Part shown: positions 17,423-26,834 of the stretch, piece after piece
Layout of the letters: each line of letters opens with the position of its first letter
Numbering within the stretch: position 1 is the stretch's first letter
Origin: an uncultured Spirochaetaceae bacterium
Lineage (GTDB): Bacteria; Spirochaetota; Spirochaetia; Treponematales; Treponemataceae
Assembly (NCBI GenBank): GCA_902789325.1
Contig: CADANN010000022.1
Location: forward strand, 1-58,856
DNA length: 58,856 nucleotides
Direction: 5' to 3'
Program-made: the position numbers and the translations under genes
Notes under the pieces: model-generated
Database searches by the model: none
What the model saw: only the letters and a program-made list of their open reading frames with translations
Told to the model about the DNA's origin: nothing

Positions 17423-18855
17423 TGCATCAATCCCCATTCGGCAATTCTGTATTCAAAAAACATTGGTGCCTTTAAATTTGTGACTTTGGCGTAGTATTCC
17501 TTTGCAAGTTCATCTGCCTTGTTCAACTCGTAATAAAGTCCCATGTAGAATAACATTTTACCGCGGTTATTGCTATTACCTTCTTTCAGAACCTTCTGTA
17601 CAAGATTTGATTCTGCGTTACGGTTATATGAATCATTAAAGAAGCGTACAAGCGCATATTCTGTCGAATTAGGATCAAGTTTCTTAAGCTGTGCTGTAAG
17701 AATCTTTTTTGCTTCAAGAGGTTTGTTAAGTTTGTAATAGCAGGCTGCAATCATAAGGCTGTAAGAATAGCTTGGGCTGAATTCATAGGTTTTTGTAAAA
17801 TACTTAATTGCATTTTCATAATTGCGGGCACGGTATTCCAGAATAGCTGTAGATTCGTATGCATAAAAATATTTAGGGTTTGTTTCAATTACCTTGTGAT
17901 AGTTTTCAAGTGCAGCATCCCACTGTTCAAGGTCATCATAATTTCCTGCGAGGTAAGCATAAGCGAGGAAGTAAGATGGATCAAGCTGAGTTGCTTTAAT
18001 CCAGGCCTTTGCTGCATCATCAAATTTTCCCTGATAGCGGAGATAAGTTCCATAATCCATCCAGTAATCATAATTGTAAGGATCCTGTTTTAATGCCTGC
18101 TGAACAAGTTTTGAGGCTCGAAGATAGTTATCATCATCATAAGCAATCTTTCCCATATAGGCGAGGGCTGCTGCATTTTCAGGGTCTTTATCAAGAAGCT
18201 TCTGGAAGGTTTCTGAAGCGGTTTTTACATCATCAGTGTAGTAACACATCTGTGCATAGCCAAAAAGTGCATCTGTGTTTTCACTGTCGCCGCGCAAGGC
18301 CTTTTTATATGAGTCGCGTGCAAGCTTGTATTTTTTGTTCAAAACATAATCTTCTGCCTTCTGAATGTTTACGGCAGCGTTGTATGGATCTACTGCAAGA
18401 ATTTTATCTGTAGATTCTTTGTAAGCTTTTTTATCACCTTTTGCCTTGTTACACATAGAAATAAGCTCAAGCGCATCCATGTTTTCCGGTTCAATGGCAA
18501 GAATTTCTTCTGCTGTTAAAATAGCGTTATCATACTGAGCGTCAGAATAATAAAGAGCGCCAAGAAGGTTTTTAAGTTCAATATCATCCTTCAAATCAGC
18601 TGGAATCTTTTCAAAATGTTCAATAGCACCTTTTGTATCGTTTTTAGCAAGAAGGGCTTTAAGCTGTTTTACAAATTTTACGTTCGGCGGGTCCTGTGGT
18701 TCTTCTTTTACTTCTTTTTTTGTAACTGAAGGAGCTTCTGGTGTGTCACTTTCTGCTTTTGGAGCTGAGCCACAGCCTGTGAGCCCTGAAATAACAGCAA
18801 GTACTGCTCCTGCCGCAAGAACTGGTAAAAGTTTTGATTTAATCATCTTAATCAT
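17419..18855 (-). CDS. TPR-repeat lipoprotein
   Basis: A 478-residue lipoprotein: signal peptide with lipobox GLTGCGS, an acidic Ala/Pro/Lys linker, then tandem tetratricopeptide repeats from about residue 55 to 460 (for example ALAYMGKIAYDDDNYLRASKL and YFLAYAYLAGNYDDLEQWDAAL). TPR arrays are protein-interaction scaffolds; in diderms such lipoproteins often help outer-membrane or motility assemblies, but the partner here is unknown. SD GGAAG lies 6 nt before ATG 18855. Co-transcribed with the TraB gene, divergent from the next gene. Confidence 0.93.
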   Translation of the reverse strand: MIKMIKSKLLPVLAAGAVLAVISGLTGCGSAPKAESDTPEAPSVTKKEVKEEPQDPPNVKFVKQLKALLAKNDTKGAIEHFEKIPADLKDDIELKNLLGALYYSDAQYDNAILTAEEILAIEPENMDALELISMCNKAKGDKKAYKESTDKILAVDPYNAAVNIQKAEDYVLNKKYKLARDSYKKALRGDSENTDALFGYAQMCYYTDDVKTASETFQKLLDKDPENAAALAYMGKIAYDDDNYLRASKLVQQALKQDPYNYDYWMDYGTYLRYQGKFDDAAKAWIKATQLDPSYFLAYAYLAGNYDDLEQWDAALENYHKVIETNPKYFYAYESTAILEYRARNYENAIKYFTKTYEFSPSYSYSLMIAACYYKLNKPLEAKKILTAQLKKLDPNSTEYALVRFFNDSYNRNAESNLVQKVLKEGNSNNRGKMLFYMGLYYELNKADELAKEYYAKVTNLKAPMFFEYRIAEWGLMQ

Positions 18856-18913
18856 TTTTTACTTCCCTTATATAGTTGAAATTAACCGAATCATTGGCTA
18901 AACTGTTAATACA

Positions 18914-20767
18914 ATGAGCATTCGGATATTAAAAAAAGCATTAGGACTGCTTATTGTCGATATCGTTATAATCATCGGCATTTTTGTCCTGCAATTTAGA
19001 ACTGATTCAAATATAATCATGAAAATTGGAAACCTTCAACTCACCCTGGAATCACAGGAAGAGATCGATGGAGTTATCATTTATAAAAACAAGGTACGAC
19101 TCTCCTATAACGGCATAAATTTTTTCTGCGATGATACTAATCCGGTTTATGCAACTAAGGCTGGTCAAAAAGTTGCCGTTAGTTTTACCGGAGTAGAGCA
19201 GAAAGAACCGCTTTCCTATACTTTAAAATTTGATAAAGATATTAAGGTTACATTTGAACTTGCTTCTGAAGATGCTTCTGCCTCTCTTGCAATTTTAACT
19301 GATTTGCCAGATGGTATTTCTGAATTAACTCTTCCATATAATTATTCTTCAAATATGACTGTTCAGAAGGCCGAAAAAGACAACCTTGTTCTTGCTGGAA
19401 AACGCAATGCCTGGGAATTTACAGCTCATGCCCTTTCTGCTGAACGATTTGGCTTTACAGATCGCAATTATTTAGCAACTTATTCAATTTATGATGCAAA
19501 CCAGAAATTTACATTTGATTCTATTATTGATTTACCAATTGCCAGCGCCGAGGAATATTCTAAGAACGTAGGGCAGTTTAAGCGAAATCTTATTTCTTCT
19601 TTTGAAAATAATAATTCTGAAGCAAATATTACTGAGCAGATTGCAGTTTCTTACGTTGCGGCTCAGGCAGAAACAGGTAATTTTGCCCGTGCTGTAGAAA
19701 ATGTTCCAGACAGCATTAAAAAAGGCCGCCAGAGAACCTATCTTTCTGCACCATACTTTAATACTCTTGAAGATATGAATTCTAACCTCGAAAAGGTTAT
19801 GAAGGATTACGAAAGCCGTATTTCTGAGAGTGCTGTTAAGCAGACCTTTGATTTGTTTACAGTTCATAAGATTGCAGATTTCATTTACCTGCATTCTGGA
19901 CAGAACACTGTTCTTAAACTTTTGAGCAATGCTGCAAATGCAGATGTAGATTCGCTTTCAATTGCACAGATTACAGGAATTCTTCAGGTTTACGTAGATT
20001 TAGTTCCACTTTCTCCATCTTATGCTTCAATACTTGAGCCTATGCTCGAAGATTGTGTAGACCGAATTACAGCTGCCTGCAAATATGAAGGAAACATTCT
20101 TACTATTTCTGAAAATGATACCTTCCTTTCTGTAATTCAGGCTGTAGAAACTGGTATTGCACTTTTGCGATACGGTCAGATTACTCAGAATGAAACTTAT
20201 ATGAGTGCTGGTTATGCGCTTGTAAACTCTTATCTTGCAGAAAGCTCTTCATTTGATTTGCGTACTCTTGGAAATCTTTACCCTGTAATTGCTTACGATA
20301 ATTTCTTCTATCCACATCTTGAAAAGATTGCTGATTCAGGCGAAAACAAAGTATGGGCATGGACATGTGCTAAGTCTATTACTCTTGAAAAAGATTCTGA
20401 TGAAAGTACCTTTACAGTAGAATATCCTATGGGCGACACTCATTATATTATTATCAAGGGTGTTACTCCGTTTAATTCTATCTATATATATGATATGGCA
20501 TTCCGTACAGATCCTCGCTTTGAATCATATAATTCTTCAGGATACGTATACAAAAAGAATACCAGCACACTGTTGCTTAAGTCACGCCATAAGTCTGAGT
20601 TTGAAACTGTAAGACTTGTTTACAGACAGCCGGTTGAAACTCCTGCTCCAGCTCCAAAGGTAGAACCTGCTCCTGCTCCGGCAGAAACAGAAACTCCTAA
20701 AATTGAACCTGCAGTAACTGCTGCAACAGAAACTGAATCTGAAGCAGCAGCTGAAACAGAAGAGTAA
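18914..20767 (+). CDS. Unrecognised membrane-anchored envelope protein
   Basis: A 617-residue protein I cannot assign. One N-terminal membrane helix (about 9-29, LGLLIVDIVIIIGIFVLQF) should anchor it with the bulk outside the cytoplasm. Residues about 35-225 are beta-rich, about 230-470 mostly helical (LISSFENNNSEANITEQIAVSYVAAQAETG), about 480-575 beta-rich again, and the end is a Pro/Ala/Glu tail (PAPAPKVEPAPAPAETE). Tails like this often span the periplasm or peptidoglycan. It is divergent from the TPR/TraB pair across 58 bp, suggesting shared regulation. No SD is obvious before the ATG. Confidence 0.85.
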   Translation: MSIRILKKALGLLIVDIVIIIGIFVLQFRTDSNIIMKIGNLQLTLESQEEIDGVIIYKNKVRLSYNGINFFCDDTNPVYATKAGQKVAVSFTGVEQKEPLSYTLKFDKDIKVTFELASEDASASLAILTDLPDGISELTLPYNYSSNMTVQKAEKDNLVLAGKRNAWEFTAHALSAERFGFTDRNYLATYSIYDANQKFTFDSIIDLPIASAEEYSKNVGQFKRNLISSFENNNSEANITEQIAVSYVAAQAETGNFARAVENVPDSIKKGRQRTYLSAPYFNTLEDMNSNLEKVMKDYESRISESAVKQTFDLFTVHKIADFIYLHSGQNTVLKLLSNAANADVDSLSIAQITGILQVYVDLVPLSPSYASILEPMLEDCVDRITAACKYEGNILTISENDTFLSVIQAVETGIALLRYGQITQNETYMSAGYALVNSYLAESSSFDLRTLGNLYPVIAYDNFFYPHLEKIADSGENKVWAWTCAKSITLEKDSDESTFTVEYPMGDTHYIIIKGVTPFNSIYIYDMAFRTDPRFESYNSSGYVYKKNTSTLLLKSRHKSEFETVRLVYRQPVETPAPAPKVEPAPAPAETETPKIEPAVTAATETESEAAAETEE

Positions 20768-20778
20768 TAAAGATAGAA

Positions 20779-22887
20779 TTAGATTTCTTCGATATAGTCT
20801 TTTGAATTTACGCGCTTGAGGACAATAAGTGTAACGTCATCGCCAAATTTTTCGTTGCCTTTAAAGTCTTCAAGCTTATCCATAATTCGGTTCATAATCA
20901 TAATTGCGCTTTCGTTATGATACTGCTGCAAAAGTTTGATTATGCGTTCTTTTGTAAAATCATTGCCATGGCGGTTTTTACAATCTGTTAGTCCGTCTGT
21001 AAAGCAGACAATTATATCATCTTGTGCTGCACGGAAATTGATAGGCGGGAATGAAACTTCAAGACCTTCTACACCAAGAATGCCATATTGCTTTTCTTCA
21101 TCCTGCTTAAGTTCAATAACCTTATTTTCGGTGGCACTGTAAAGAAGAGGGTAAGGATGTCCTGCATTTGCAAATTCAACGCTGCAGACATCCTTCTTGT
21201 TAAATTCACTGAATCTGAAGAGCAGACCAGTAATATAGTTTTCAACATTTACCTTTTCTTTGATATAAGATTTGTTGATATCTTCCAGAACGTTAGAAAG
21301 AGGTTCTGCCTGAGTTTTACCAGTAATAAAATGCTGGCTGATAATACTCTTTGCAAGAATTGTCATCAATCCGGCTGGAATTCCATGGCCAGATACATCA
21401 AAAATTCCAAGACCGTCGAGTATTCCATCGGTGAAATAATAATCATATAAATCACCAGAAACATTATTATCCAGAGCGTTATATGAAATGGAAAGTTCCC
21501 AACCGCGGAAGGTTTTATTTTTTACCGGAAGGAAATTCTTTTGAACATGGGCTACAGTTTCAAGACCTTTTGAAAGTACAAAGTTTGCCTCAGAAAGCTC
21601 CTTTGTTCGCATTGCAACAACTTCTTCCAGATGCGTATTAAATTCAGAAAGTTTTGTGTTAAGTTCAGAATTATGCTTGTACATATTTCCAAAGCGTAAG
21701 AGCAGGGTAGCCAGGAAGATGTAAAGGGTAAACTGCCAGCCATAAATCGTAAAGAAAGGCAGGTTAGGGCTTAAATTGCCTCCTTTGAGAATTAAATCTA
21801 TTACTACTCCAACAAGAACTGGTGAAAAGCCTGTTAAAAGTCCCAGAACATTTGCTCTGGTATCCTTTTTAATAAAAGAAATTATAAGACGTGGAATGGT
21901 AATGGCAAATTGTAATGAATCAAAGACAATCAGAATAGGAATATATGAATTTAACTTTTTTGTAGAATTCAGTGAAAAGGCTATAAACATTGGAATAAAT
22001 AATAGTGCAAGTCTAATTATCACAATAGGTTTAGAGTCTTTTTTTCTCAGATAGGTCATTACAAAGGAGTTTGCAAAATAGCCGGTGACAAAGGCTCCTC
22101 CATAAAAGAAAACTTTGATTACTGTATTATAGGAAAGCCAGATTGGTTTTGCCCAGGATACTTCTGAAAAGAAGAATGGCAGAAGAAAGTGTACTGTATA
22201 AAGATTAATCAGGGCAAAGAAAAGATACACATTTTTGTTTTCAGCTTTCTTCATTACAAAGTAAAGGAAGAGGTACATAAAAAAGATGACCATCATAACC
22301 CCGGCAAAAGCCATGGTAATTTTAGAGTTTAAGAAAGTCATTCTTTCTGCAGAAAAGAATATATCCGGTTTTTCGCTCAAAAAGATTTTTGAAGCAATAC
22401 TAGAAAAAGCATCTGGCCAGACTTTTATTAAAATGGTATTAAGGCTATCCTGCTTTATCATTGATGGTGTAAACATAAAGTACTGAGCAGTAAAGCCGGC
22501 ACTGCTTGCTCGTGGTGGAAATTCTCCATATTGTCGTACGGAGGTATTATTTATCCACAAAATGTCAGCACCACGAATATAGCCGATGTAAAGACCTATC
22601 TCTTTATTTTTTAATTCTTCGGGAATAAAAAACTGAATTTTAAGCCATATATAGTTTTCATCTTTTGTTGTAAGCTTATTGAGATTTTTCATCTCTTTTT
22701 TACTTAGAGGTAAAAAATCTCCCTGACGTGGAAGAACATCCCCAAGTGTATATTCTGGAGGTGTTTCCATGTAGCTTACAAAATTAGAAACATCATATCG
22801 TAAAAATTTTTGATTGCGGCTACAAGATGAGAGAGTTAGACTTGCTAAAATAAGGATGATAAACGCCGTTAAAAAATTCTTCTTCAT
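20779..22887 (-). CDS. 7TM sensor / SpoIIE-type PP2C serine phosphatase
   Basis: A 702-residue signalling protein. Signal sequence with a lipobox-like TLSSCSRN; a 7TMR-DISM-type extracellular domain (about 35-180, ENYIWLKIQFFIPEELKNKEIGLYIG); seven hydrophobic helices (about 190-400); a short coiled coil (HLEEVVAMRTKELSEANFVL); then a SpoIIE/RsbU phosphatase domain (about 445-690) with SGDLYDYYF, GLGIFDVSGHGIPAGL and VCFTDGLTDCKN, which keep the metal-binding aspartates. Such proteins dephosphorylate anti-sigma-antagonist-type partners in response to an external signal; no partner gene is adjacent. Convergent with the upstream gene, 11 bp apart. Confidence 0.93.
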   Translation of the reverse strand: MKKNFLTAFIILILASLTLSSCSRNQKFLRYDVSNFVSYMETPPEYTLGDVLPRQGDFLPLSKKEMKNLNKLTTKDENYIWLKIQFFIPEELKNKEIGLYIGYIRGADILWINNTSVRQYGEFPPRASSAGFTAQYFMFTPSMIKQDSLNTILIKVWPDAFSSIASKIFLSEKPDIFFSAERMTFLNSKITMAFAGVMMVIFFMYLFLYFVMKKAENKNVYLFFALINLYTVHFLLPFFFSEVSWAKPIWLSYNTVIKVFFYGGAFVTGYFANSFVMTYLRKKDSKPIVIIRLALLFIPMFIAFSLNSTKKLNSYIPILIVFDSLQFAITIPRLIISFIKKDTRANVLGLLTGFSPVLVGVVIDLILKGGNLSPNLPFFTIYGWQFTLYIFLATLLLRFGNMYKHNSELNTKLSEFNTHLEEVVAMRTKELSEANFVLSKGLETVAHVQKNFLPVKNKTFRGWELSISYNALDNNVSGDLYDYYFTDGILDGLGIFDVSGHGIPAGLMTILAKSIISQHFITGKTQAEPLSNVLEDINKSYIKEKVNVENYITGLLFRFSEFNKKDVCSVEFANAGHPYPLLYSATENKVIELKQDEEKQYGILGVEGLEVSFPPINFRAAQDDIIVCFTDGLTDCKNRHGNDFTKERIIKLLQQYHNESAIMIMNRIMDKLEDFKGNEKFGDDVTLIVLKRVNSKDYIEEI

Positions 22888-22952
22888 CTTAATTCTATAG
22901 TATACACTAAAATAAGAAAAAAAGCGAATTTTATTAACGGCAATTCATTAGA

Positions 22953-24983
22953 TTAGAAGCGTTCTGCCTTTTTACCTGATTTTTTGTAAGCTGCAGCGCC
23001 GCCGCTTTTGCGTGATGAAGAGCGTTCGGTCTGGGCATGTACATTAGGTTTGTTGCCCTTTGCCTTGAGTCTGCCTCGTGGTGATTCACGGTCGCGGAAG
23101 GATTTTCCGCCCTCTCGGCCATCTCGTCGCTCGCGTCTTCCACCGTTACCGCCTTTACCGCCGTCTTCGCGTTCACCGCCAAAGTTGTCTCTATGAGGTT
23201 TTCGTGGGCCACGGCCTTCTTCCTTGTCGTCAAAATGCATGTGAGGAAGCTTGCGGTTTGACTTAGACATCTCAATTGCCTTGCGTGCAGAAGCAACTGG
23301 AAGACTTACAAGAGAGAACTGCTGAGCAACATCAATGTCGTCTACCATACGTCCTGGAATGTGAAGAAGTTCGCTGAAGTAGTCTGCAATTTCCTTTGCA
23401 CGGTAACCATCGCGTTTTCCAAGAGAAACAAAAATACGCTTCTGGTCGCCGCGTGGAGCACCAGATTTTGTGTTGATTTTACCGTAATGCTTTGGAGAAA
23501 GCTGGTCGCCATACACAATCGAAAGTACACCAGCCAGAACCTGCTGAGCATCCTGATTTTCGCAGAGGGCTGCAGCAAGATCGCTGAAAACTGGAGTTAG
23601 GAGTTCGTCGCGAAGAACTGCAGTTTCAACTTCAGTTACAGGTGTCTCTGATACATCAGTCTGATCTTCAGCAACAACAGAAACTTCAGCGGCTTCAACC
23701 TTTATCTGGAACAACTTTTCCTTGAGTTCAGAAATTACGCGTTCATTCTTTACGTTAAGAACTTCGTTTACGCTAGGAATCTTTCCTTCTTCAAAATCAC
23801 TCTTTGTTGCCTTTTTTATGTTCTTAGAAAGGAAGCCCAGCTTGCGGCGTTCTTCCGGGCGGACAAATGTAACAGCAATACCTTCAGTTCCGGCACGGCC
23901 TGTACGACCAATGCGGTGAACATAAGTTGCAGTATCAAAAGGAAGCGAGTAGTTTACAACGTGGCTTACACCCTTAATATCAATACCGCGGGCTGCAACA
24001 TCAGTTGCAACAAGAATGCGGGTTTTCTTAAGACGGAATCGTTCCAGAACCTTTTCACGCTGATTCTGCATAATATCACCATGAAGGGCTGCTGCCTCGT
24101 AGCCTCTCATATCAAGCTCGCGTGTAACACGGTCTGCGTCAGACTTAGTCATTGTAAATACAAGACCGTAGAAGTCCGGAGAAATATCGATGAGTCGTAC
24201 AAGAGCTTCGATTTTTTCGCTTTCTTTTACAATCCAGTATTTCTGGTCGATGAGGAGGGCTTCATCAATTACCTTTTCTTCTTCGATAATGTCGTACTCG
24301 CCCATAAAGTCGCCGGCAATCTTTAAGATTGGGGCAGGCATAGTTGCGCTGAAAAGAAGAATGCGGCAGTCTGGATTTGCATGGCGGAAAATCTCTTCGA
24401 TATCGTCAATAAATCCCATGTCCAGCATTTCATCGCCTTCATCAAGAATGAAGTATTTGATTTTGCTGAGGTCGAGAGTCTTGCGCTCAATGTGGTCTTT
24501 AATACGACCAGGAGTTCCAACTACGATTTCAGTTCCGCGCTTAAGCTCTTTAATCTGATTTGAGTAAGAGGCACCACCATAAAGAACAGTTGTACGTGGA
24601 TATGCTTCAGTTGCAAAAGACTGCATTTCTGTGCAGGTCTGAACGGCAAGTTCACGAGTCGGTTCAAGAATCAAAGCTTCAACGTGGTCTGATTTTCCGC
24701 GTACGTTCTGAATAATTGGTAAGCCGAAGGCGGCTGTTTTACCAGTACCAGTGCGGGCACGTGCAATCAAATTTGTGTCGCCAGTCAAAAGGCGTGGAAT
24801 TGCCAGCACCTGGATTGGAGAAGGGGTTACAAAGCCTTTTTTTGTTACGGCTTTTAATGTGTATTCATCAAGTCCTAAATCTTCAAATGTTACAGTTTCT
24901 GGAGTTTCGTTTTCGATTTTTTCGTCAGTGAATGTCGAGTCTGCAGTCTGATCTGCAGAGTTTTCAATAATATCATCTATCAT
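22953..24983 (-). CDS. DEAD-box RNA helicase with DbpA-type C-terminal domain
   Basis: A 676-residue helicase (ATG 24983; a TTG seven codons earlier is possible). Seen: ARTGTGKT (75-82), PTRELA, GTPGR, motif II as DEGD (181-184) instead of DEAD, SAT, VATDVAARGIDIKG and HRIGRTGR. A DbpA-type RNA-binding fold follows (about 505-580, RIFVSLGKRDGYRAKEIADYF), then a long basic Arg/Gly/Lys tail. Overall this is CsdA/DeaD-like: cold shock, ribosome assembly or mRNA turnover. A TTGCTT-N17-TATATT promoter lies so close that the leader would be about 5 nt, and I see no SD. Confidence 0.94.
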   Translation of the reverse strand: MIDDIIENSADQTADSTFTDEKIENETPETVTFEDLGLDEYTLKAVTKKGFVTPSPIQVLAIPRLLTGDTNLIARARTGTGKTAAFGLPIIQNVRGKSDHVEALILEPTRELAVQTCTEMQSFATEAYPRTTVLYGGASYSNQIKELKRGTEIVVGTPGRIKDHIERKTLDLSKIKYFILDEGDEMLDMGFIDDIEEIFRHANPDCRILLFSATMPAPILKIAGDFMGEYDIIEEEKVIDEALLIDQKYWIVKESEKIEALVRLIDISPDFYGLVFTMTKSDADRVTRELDMRGYEAAALHGDIMQNQREKVLERFRLKKTRILVATDVAARGIDIKGVSHVVNYSLPFDTATYVHRIGRTGRAGTEGIAVTFVRPEERRKLGFLSKNIKKATKSDFEEGKIPSVNEVLNVKNERVISELKEKLFQIKVEAAEVSVVAEDQTDVSETPVTEVETAVLRDELLTPVFSDLAAALCENQDAQQVLAGVLSIVYGDQLSPKHYGKINTKSGAPRGDQKRIFVSLGKRDGYRAKEIADYFSELLHIPGRMVDDIDVAQQFSLVSLPVASARKAIEMSKSNRKLPHMHFDDKEEGRGPRKPHRDNFGGEREDGGKGGNGGRRERRDGREGGKSFRDRESPRGRLKAKGNKPNVHAQTERSSSRKSGGAAAYKKSGKKAERF

Positions 24984-25099
24984 ATAAGTCTTGTAAATAT
25001 ACAAGAAATTGCAAAGTTAAGCAACAAATGTCAAAGTTTTCAAGAGATGTCAATTATTGGCCTTCCTTGAAAAAAGTTAATAAATACTGTATTTTTATG

Positions 25100-25700
25100 A
25101 TGAAATATCACTTGTCTTGACCTTGAAGGTGTTTTGGTTCCGGAAATCTGGATTGCATTTGCTGATACTGTTGGCATTCCTGAGCTTAGAAGAACTACCC
25201 GCGATGAACCTGATTATGACAAGCTTATGAAATATCGTATTGCTATTTTGAAAGAGCACGGACTTGGACTCCGCGAGATTCAGGATACAATCAAAAAGAT
25301 TGACCCACTTCCAGGTGCAAAAAAATTCCTCGATGAATTGCGTTCATGCTGTCAGACAATTATCCTCAGTGATACATTCAGCCAGTTTGCAGCACCTCTC
25401 ATGGAAAAACTCGGCCAGCCTACAATTTTCTGTAATGAACTGGTTGTTTCTGATTCTGGTGAAATCACAGGTTACAAAATGCGCTGTGAGCAGAGTAAAC
25501 TCACTACTGTTAAAGCACTACAGTCAATCGGTTATGAAACAATTGCTTCCGGCGACAGTTTCAATGACCTTGGAATGATTCAGGCTTCAAAGGCAGGTTT
25601 CCTCTTCCGCTCTACAGAAAAAATCATCAAAGAATATCCTCAGTATCCTGCATTTACAGAATACTCAGAACTGCTTGACGCAATTAAAAAATATTTGTAA
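25100..25700 (+). pseudogene. thrH: ThrH-type phosphoserine phosphatase, frameshifted near the start
   Basis: HAD-family enzyme; ThrH of Pseudomonas dephosphorylates phosphoserine and can transfer phosphate to homoserine. The continuous frame, from TGT 25113, reads CLDLEGVLVPEIWIAFADTVG, with the nucleophile in DLEG, ILSDTF (motif II), and the motif IV run SGDSFNDLGMIQASKAGFLF. But that frame has a TGA at 25101-25103 and no start upstream. ATGATGAAATATCAC at 25097-25111, which would be the expected N terminus, is one base out of frame. So a few bases are missing or extra at about 25112. Initiation at TTG 25134 would lose the catalytic Asp. The body is otherwise complete. Confidence 0.82.
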
Positions 25701-25735
25701 TTTATTTCGCAATTAAAAATACAGTCCAATCACTG

Positions 25736-25830
25736 TACCAGGGGTGGCGGAGAATTGTGAGACGTCGTCTCAATCCGCCTGAGATTATACCCTTAGAACC
25801 TGATCCGGATAATACCGGCGGAGGTAGGTA
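25736..25830 (+). promoter_or_regulatory. TPP riboswitch (THI element)
   Basis: The conserved parts are in order: AGGGGTGG, the variable P3 hairpin GAGACGTCGTCTC, CTGAGATTATACCC, GAACCTGATCCGG, ATAATACCGGCGGAGG. The thiB SD (GGAGG 25820-25824) lies inside the 3' thi-box, and TACC (25736-25739) can pair with GGTA (25827-25830), reaching the first base of the start codon, so TPP binding should block ribosome entry directly. TACAGT/ACTGTA (25720-25737) just upstream could form a competing hairpin. The same arrangement is known before thiBPQ in T. denticola. Confidence 0.95.
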
Positions 25831-26801
25831 TGAAAAAAGTTCATACTCTCTTCATTATAACTTCATTGGTTTGCGCTCTTTTTGTGGGTTGCAAAAAATC
25901 ATCAAAAGCAAATGTAGATCCTGCTCGTCTTCAGGAAGTTGTGGTTTACACTTATGACTCCTTCTGTGGTGAATGGGGAAGTGGTCCTGAGATTGCCCGT
26001 CTCTTCGAAGAAAAAACTGGAATCAAAGTAAACTTCATCGACTGTGGTGACGGTGTACAGATTCTTTCAAAAGCACTTATCGAAAAAGCTGATCCTTATG
26101 CTGATGTTCTGTTAGGATTGGATAACAACCTTACAGACAAGGCTGTAGAAAGCGGAGTTTTCGAAAGCTTTAAGCCATCTAATGCAGATGTTCTTGCTGT
26201 AGGCCTTGAAGATGCTCTTGGTGGAAACTGGCTTATGACACCTTATGATTACAGTCCGTTTGCAATCATCTGGAATTCTCTTTCTGGCCTTGAAGCTCCA
26301 ACTTGTCTTGAAGATTTGACAAAAGATATCTACAAGAAAAAACTGATTTTGATGGATGCACGCACAAGTACTCCTGGTCTTGGTTTCGAAACCTGGGTAA
26401 ATAAAGTTTATGGAGATAAGGCTGCTGATTATATGAAGCGTCTCGAGCCTTCTATTTTGACTATGGCTCCAGGCTGGAGTGTAGGTTACGGAATGTTCAC
26501 TGATGGAGAAGCTCCTCTCGTAATTTCATATACAACAAGTCCTGCTTATCATATTGAATACGGCGAAGGCGATCAGTACAAAGCACTTACTTTCTCTGAT
26601 GGTCACGTTATGCAGGTTGAAGGTGCGGGGCTCGTAAAGGGCGCAAAAAATCCTGAAGGTGCTAAAAAGTTCATCGAGTTCCTCATCAGCGAAGAAGCTC
26701 AGAATGTAATTCCAACAACTCAGTGGATGTATCCTTCAAATGCAAAAGTTGTACTTCCAGCATGCTACGATACAATTGAGATGCCAGAGATTTTGAAATA
26801 A
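25830..26801 (+). CDS. thiB: Thiamine/TPP ABC transporter substrate-binding lipoprotein
   Basis: A 323-residue periplasmic binding protein. Signal peptide with lipobox ALFVGCKK, then the ThiB/TbpA pattern: VVVYTYDSFCGEWGSGPEIARLFEEKTGI, DVLLGLDNNL, YDYSPFAIIWN, and GLVKGAKNPEGAKKFIEFLIS near the end. It should deliver thiamine or TPP to ThiPQ. The start is fixed by the riboswitch and the SD inside it. First gene of thiBPQ; a short palindromic repeat separates it from thiP. Confidence 0.95.
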   Translation: MKKVHTLFIITSLVCALFVGCKKSSKANVDPARLQEVVVYTYDSFCGEWGSGPEIARLFEEKTGIKVNFIDCGDGVQILSKALIEKADPYADVLLGLDNNLTDKAVESGVFESFKPSNADVLAVGLEDALGGNWLMTPYDYSPFAIIWNSLSGLEAPTCLEDLTKDIYKKKLILMDARTSTPGLGFETWVNKVYGDKAADYMKRLEPSILTMAPGWSVGYGMFTDGEAPLVISYTTSPAYHIEYGEGDQYKALTFSDGHVMQVEGAGLVKGAKNPEGAKKFIEFLISEEAQNVIPTTQWMYPSNAKVVLPACYDTIEMPEILK

Positions 26802-26804
26802 TAC

Positions 26805-26831
26805 GTCATTGCGAGCGCAGCGAAGCAATCT
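26805..26831. repeat. GTCATTGCGAG-type palindromic element
   Basis: GTCATTGCGAGC, then GCAGCGAAGCAATCT: a stem ATTGCG...GCAAT variant of the GTCAT...ATCT family that is common in many bacterial genomes. It sits between thiB and thiP, four bases before the thiP ATG, where a Shine-Dalgarno would be expected. Confidence 0.85.
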
Positions 26832-26834
26832 ATT

